DNA of 64,000 nucleotides from Kribbella rubisoli (GTDB taxonomy: Bacteria; Actinomycetota; Actinomycetes; Propionibacteriales; Kribbellaceae). Below the pieces are notes generated by a model. It was not told where the DNA came from. It did no database searches and was given only the letters and a program-made list of their open reading frames with translations. How positions within the stretch are numbered: the stretch's first letter is position 1; each line of letters begins with the position of its first letter. The DNA lies in assembly GCF_004217145.1 (NCBI RefSeq), contig NZ_SHKR01000012.1, forward strand, positions 744,001-808,000, given 5' to 3'. This document shows, piece after piece, positions 61,557-64,000 of the stretch. The position numbers and the translations under genes were made by a program.

Positions 61557-63048
61557 CCGTCGCAAAAGAATGCCTCGGCAACGTCACCCGTAGCCCGCGC
61601 GGCTCCGGTTCCACCGTGAGCGGAGCCGGAGCCACCGCGTCCGGATCGCTGACCGTGTTGTAGGCCTGCGGCTTCGATGCCGTCAGCAACCGTCCGACCG
61701 ACTCCCGTACGTCGGCACCGCGCAGATCCAGCACGACGTCCAGCGATGCTGTCGGGTCGAGATTGCTGACCGATACCAGCGCCCGCCCGTCCTTCACCGA
61801 CGCGGACGCCGATACCAGCTCCATCGACTCGTACGTCGGCTGCTCGACCACATGCACCGGTACGGCGGTCGCGTCGTGATGCCCCTTGTTCATCTCGAAC
61901 ACGTGGTACGTCGGCGTCCGCACCAGCCCGCCTTCGTCGTCGGTCAGCAGCATCGCCTGCAGGACATTCACGGTCTGTGCGATGTTCGCCATCACCAGCC
62001 GCTCCGCATGCTTGTGGAACACGTCGAAGTGCAGGCTCGCCACCAGCGCGTCCCGCATCGCGTTCTGCTGGTACAGGAAGCCCGGGTTGGTGCCCGGCTC
62101 GACGTCCCACCACGTGCCCCACTCGTCCAGCACCAGACCGAGCTTGCGTTCCGGGTCGTAGGCGTCCATCAGCGCGGAGTGCCCGCGGATGACCCGGTCG
62201 ATGTCCTGCGCCTTGCGGATCGTGTCGTAGTACTCGTCGAGACTGAAGCCGGTTGCGCTGCCCTTCTGATCCCACGTCCCCGCGACCGTGTAGTAGTGGA
62301 ACGAGATCGCCTGGAACAGGTTCTTCGGACCCCGCTCGCAACCGAGGCAGCTGACCGCCTTGAGCAACGCCTCGGTCCACGCCAGGTCGTCGTCGGACGC
62401 ACCGGCCGCGATCCGATACAGCTTGTTGTCGCCGTGATCGCGGAGGAACGTCGCGTACTGCCGGGCCAGATCGGCGTATGCGTCGGCCCGCATGTTGCCG
62501 CCGCAGCCCCAGGTCTCGTTGCCGATACCCCAGAACGGGACCTTCCACGGCTCGTCGCGGCCGTTCGCCTTGCGCTCGCGGACCATCGGGCTGTCGCCGT
62601 TGCGGGTCAGGTACTCGACCCACTCGCTCATCTCCCGCACGGTCCCGCTGCCGACATTCCCGTTCACGTACGGCGCTGCGCCGAGCAGTTCGCACAACGC
62701 CATGAACTCGTGGGTGCCGAAGTGGTTGTTCTCCTCGACGTTGCCCCAATGCGTGTTGACCATCGACGGCCGGTCCGCCTTCGGCCCGATCCCGTCCTTC
62801 CAGTGGTACTCGTCCGCGAAACACCCGCCCGGCCAGCGCAGGTTCGGGATGGCCAGCGCCCGCAGCGCTTCGACCACGTCGAGCCGGATACCGCCCTCGT
62901 TCGGGATCGGGGAGTCCTCGCCGACGTAGAAGCCGCCGTAGATACATCGCCCGAGATGCTCGGCGAAGTGCCCGTACAGGTGCCGGCTGATGGTCGGACC
63001 GGGTACGTCGAGATCGATGACGACCCGGGCAGTAGATGCTATGGACAA
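61540..63048 (-). CDS. GH51 alpha-L-arabinofuranosidase
   Basis: 502 residues from TTG 63048, with AAGGAG seven bases upstream. Start ISRHLYGHFAEHLGRCIYGG, substrate block LRWPGGCFADEYHW, acid/base Glu in WGIGNETWGCGGN, nucleophile Glu in LGLVLDEWGTWWDVE, and a C-terminal jelly roll. It releases arabinose from arabinan or arabinoxylan pieces; no signal peptide, so intracellular. Start overlaps the GH43-like gene end by 10 bp. Confidence 0.95.
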   Translation of the reverse strand: MSIASTARVVIDLDVPGPTISRHLYGHFAEHLGRCIYGGFYVGEDSPIPNEGGIRLDVVEALRALAIPNLRWPGGCFADEYHWKDGIGPKADRPSMVNTHWGNVEENNHFGTHEFMALCELLGAAPYVNGNVGSGTVREMSEWVEYLTRNGDSPMVRERKANGRDEPWKVPFWGIGNETWGCGGNMRADAYADLARQYATFLRDHGDNKLYRIAAGASDDDLAWTEALLKAVSCLGCERGPKNLFQAISFHYYTVAGTWDQKGSATGFSLDEYYDTIRKAQDIDRVIRGHSALMDAYDPERKLGLVLDEWGTWWDVEPGTNPGFLYQQNAMRDALVASLHFDVFHKHAERLVMANIAQTVNVLQAMLLTDDEGGLVRTPTYHVFEMNKGHHDATAVPVHVVEQPTYESMELVSASASVKDGRALVSVSNLDPTASLDVVLDLRGADVRESVGRLLTASKPQAYNTVSDPDAVAPAPLTVEPEPRGLRVTLPRHSFATVSLAL

Positions 63049-63950
63049 CGGATTTCTCCTTGAGCTAGATAGTTCGGTGCGACCGGAGCGTTTCGGTCGC
63101 ATACGAGTCGGTTGCCTTCAGCCCGCAGTACGGCGACGTGGACGTCGGTCAGCCGGTGTGGATCCAGCACGCCGTCGGCGAATCCGAACCGCCGATGCGT
63201 GAAGTAGAAGATCCATCCTTCGTCCCGTTCCACGACGACATCAGCATGATGGCCGAAGCCGAGGGCGGTCTCGTCAAGAATCCGCCCGGCCGGCTCCCAG
63301 TCCGTCAGGTCCACCGACCGGTGCACCGCCTGTCCACGCCAGTCGTCGGTGATCATCCAGTAGAACTCACCGAGCCGGAACACGTTCGGCCCTTCGTGCG
63401 GGTCCCCGCCGATCGCCTGCACCGGCGCCGACCACTGGGTCAGATCAGGCGAGTCGACAGACCAGGTGGTCGAGCCGGCCGCCTCGTCCTTGTACCAGAG
63501 CCGCCAGCCGCCTTCGGGCAGTTCATAGGCGCACGCGTCGATGACCCGGTCCGACGACAGCGGCAGCACACCGTCGTACCGCCAGTGGGTCAGGTCCGTC
63601 GAGGTGTGATGCAGGATCGTCCGCGGATGCCCTGCCCATTGGTCCGGTACGCCGGGGATGTAGCTGGTGAACATGTGGAAGCGATCGCCCGCGCGGATCA
63701 CCTCGGGTGCCCAGAGCGTGTTCCGGCCCGGATGCGGATCGATGCCCTCGGCAACACCGGCGTACTCCCAGGTCAGGCCGTCGGACGAGCGCGCCACGCC
63801 GATGTCGGTGCCGTGGACCCAGCGGTGACCGCCGTCGGGTTCGCGAGCACGGCGCTGGGTGTAGAACATCCACCAGGACCCGTCCGGCCCTGCGATCAAC
63901 GACGGATCGGTCGGGGCCAGATGGACCGGGTCGGTGTACAGAAGGGTCAC
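63039..63950 (-). CDS. GH43-like five-bladed beta-propeller glycosidase
   Basis: 303 residues, cytoplasmic. Repeats of the type WWMFYTQRR, FHMFTSYIPG, WRLWYKDEA, FYWMITDDW, WIFYFTHRR mark the propeller blades; acidic residues in APTDPSLI, LWAPEV and PHEGPNVF are the likely Asp/Asp/Glu set. Placed between an ABC sugar permease and GH51, so probably an arabinosidase or related enzyme. GTG 63950 overlaps the permease stop (GTGA). Confidence 0.82.
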   Translation of the reverse strand: MTLLYTDPVHLAPTDPSLIAGPDGSWWMFYTQRRAREPDGGHRWVHGTDIGVARSSDGLTWEYAGVAEGIDPHPGRNTLWAPEVIRAGDRFHMFTSYIPGVPDQWAGHPRTILHHTSTDLTHWRYDGVLPLSSDRVIDACAYELPEGGWRLWYKDEAAGSTTWSVDSPDLTQWSAPVQAIGGDPHEGPNVFRLGEFYWMITDDWRGQAVHRSVDLTDWEPAGRILDETALGFGHHADVVVERDEGWIFYFTHRRFGFADGVLDPHRLTDVHVAVLRAEGNRLVCDRNAPVAPNYLAQGEIRCP

Positions 63951-64000
63951 GATTTCACGCTTCCTGCGAGCAGGCCGCTGACGATGTGGCGTTGGGTGAG
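63947..64000 (-). CDS. Sugar ABC transporter permease, C-terminal end (cut by window)
   Basis: Only the last 17 codons are visible: LTQRHIVSGLLAGSVKS then TGA. The QRxIVxG ending is the usual C-terminus of MalG-type permeases. It shows that the GH43-like and GH51 genes belong to a longer sugar uptake operon extending to the right. Confidence 0.75.
   Translation of the reverse strand, partial: LTQRHIVSGLLAGSVKS

Overview
The window is about 64 kb of very GC-rich DNA with short intergenic gaps, many GTG starts, many 4-bp ATGA/GTGA overlaps and strong codon bias. The content points to a filamentous or soil actinobacterium: DUF5753 XRE regulators with a DUF397 partner, a SigB/SigF-group sigma factor, a geranylgeranyl-reductase-like flavoprotein, DHA2 exporters and many TetR/MarR/MerR/ROK regulators. 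The best guess is Kribbella or a close relative. This rests on the cluster of ROK regulator, sugar ABC transporter, GH15 and GH31, which matches in gene content the cyclobis-nigerosyl/isomaltose cluster described for Kribbella flavida (recalled from the literature, not searched). No rRNA, tRNA, CRISPR array, prophage or insertion sequence was recognised.

Layout. 0-9.5 kb: the end of an aldonolactone oxidase, a PIG-L deacetylase, an alpha/beta hydrolase, small conserved proteins, a LysR/alcohol dehydrogenase remnant junction, a TetR/MFS exporter pair, 6-phosphogluconate dehydrogenase, a cysteine-less isochorismatase-like protein and an NmrA-type protein. 9.5-17 kb: a tyrosyl-tRNA synthetase/kinase/NmrA operon with a structured leader, isopentenyl diphosphate isomerase, a thioredoxin-reductase-like flavoprotein, a double GNAT, a MarR/ketopantoate reductase pair and a methyltransferase behind twin operators. 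17-25 kb: a peptide (Opp/Dpp) ABC importer divergent from an OmpR-type two-component system. 25-30.5 kb: an ABC-F protein behind a seven-codon leader peptide, a small membrane protein, a NarL-type two-component system and a Ni/Co permease. 30.5-36 kb: a large secreted clan GH-A glycosidase behind a LacI-type operator, then an ArsR sensor with a CDF metal exporter.

36-43.4 kb is a single minus-strand catabolic operon: ROK repressor, two permeases, lipoprotein binding protein, GH15, GH31. It probably imports an alpha-glucan-derived cyclic or branched oligosaccharide and splits it to glucose inside the cell. 43.6-50.9 kb is an accessory-looking stretch. It holds an epoxide hydrolase, two genes each broken by a one-base frameshift, two DUF5753 regulators, one DUF397 protein, several tiny unknown ORFs, and a repeated ATGCACGTGCAT element. 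51-58 kb holds the sigma factor, a GGR-like flavoprotein, a regulator joining an IS30-type HTH to a MarR domain opposite an ABC-2 transporter (four helix-phased TTGCA repeats lie between them), a zinc alcohol dehydrogenase and the second copy of a small CGSxFQP membrane protein family. 58-64 kb has an RclA/RclR-like reactive-chlorine pair, a MerR/GyrI regulator with its palindrome, and the end of an arabinose-polymer operon (ABC permease, GH43-like, GH51).

Nine convergent gene pairs overlap at their 3' ends by 11 to 73 bp, which is a striking compaction feature of the region.
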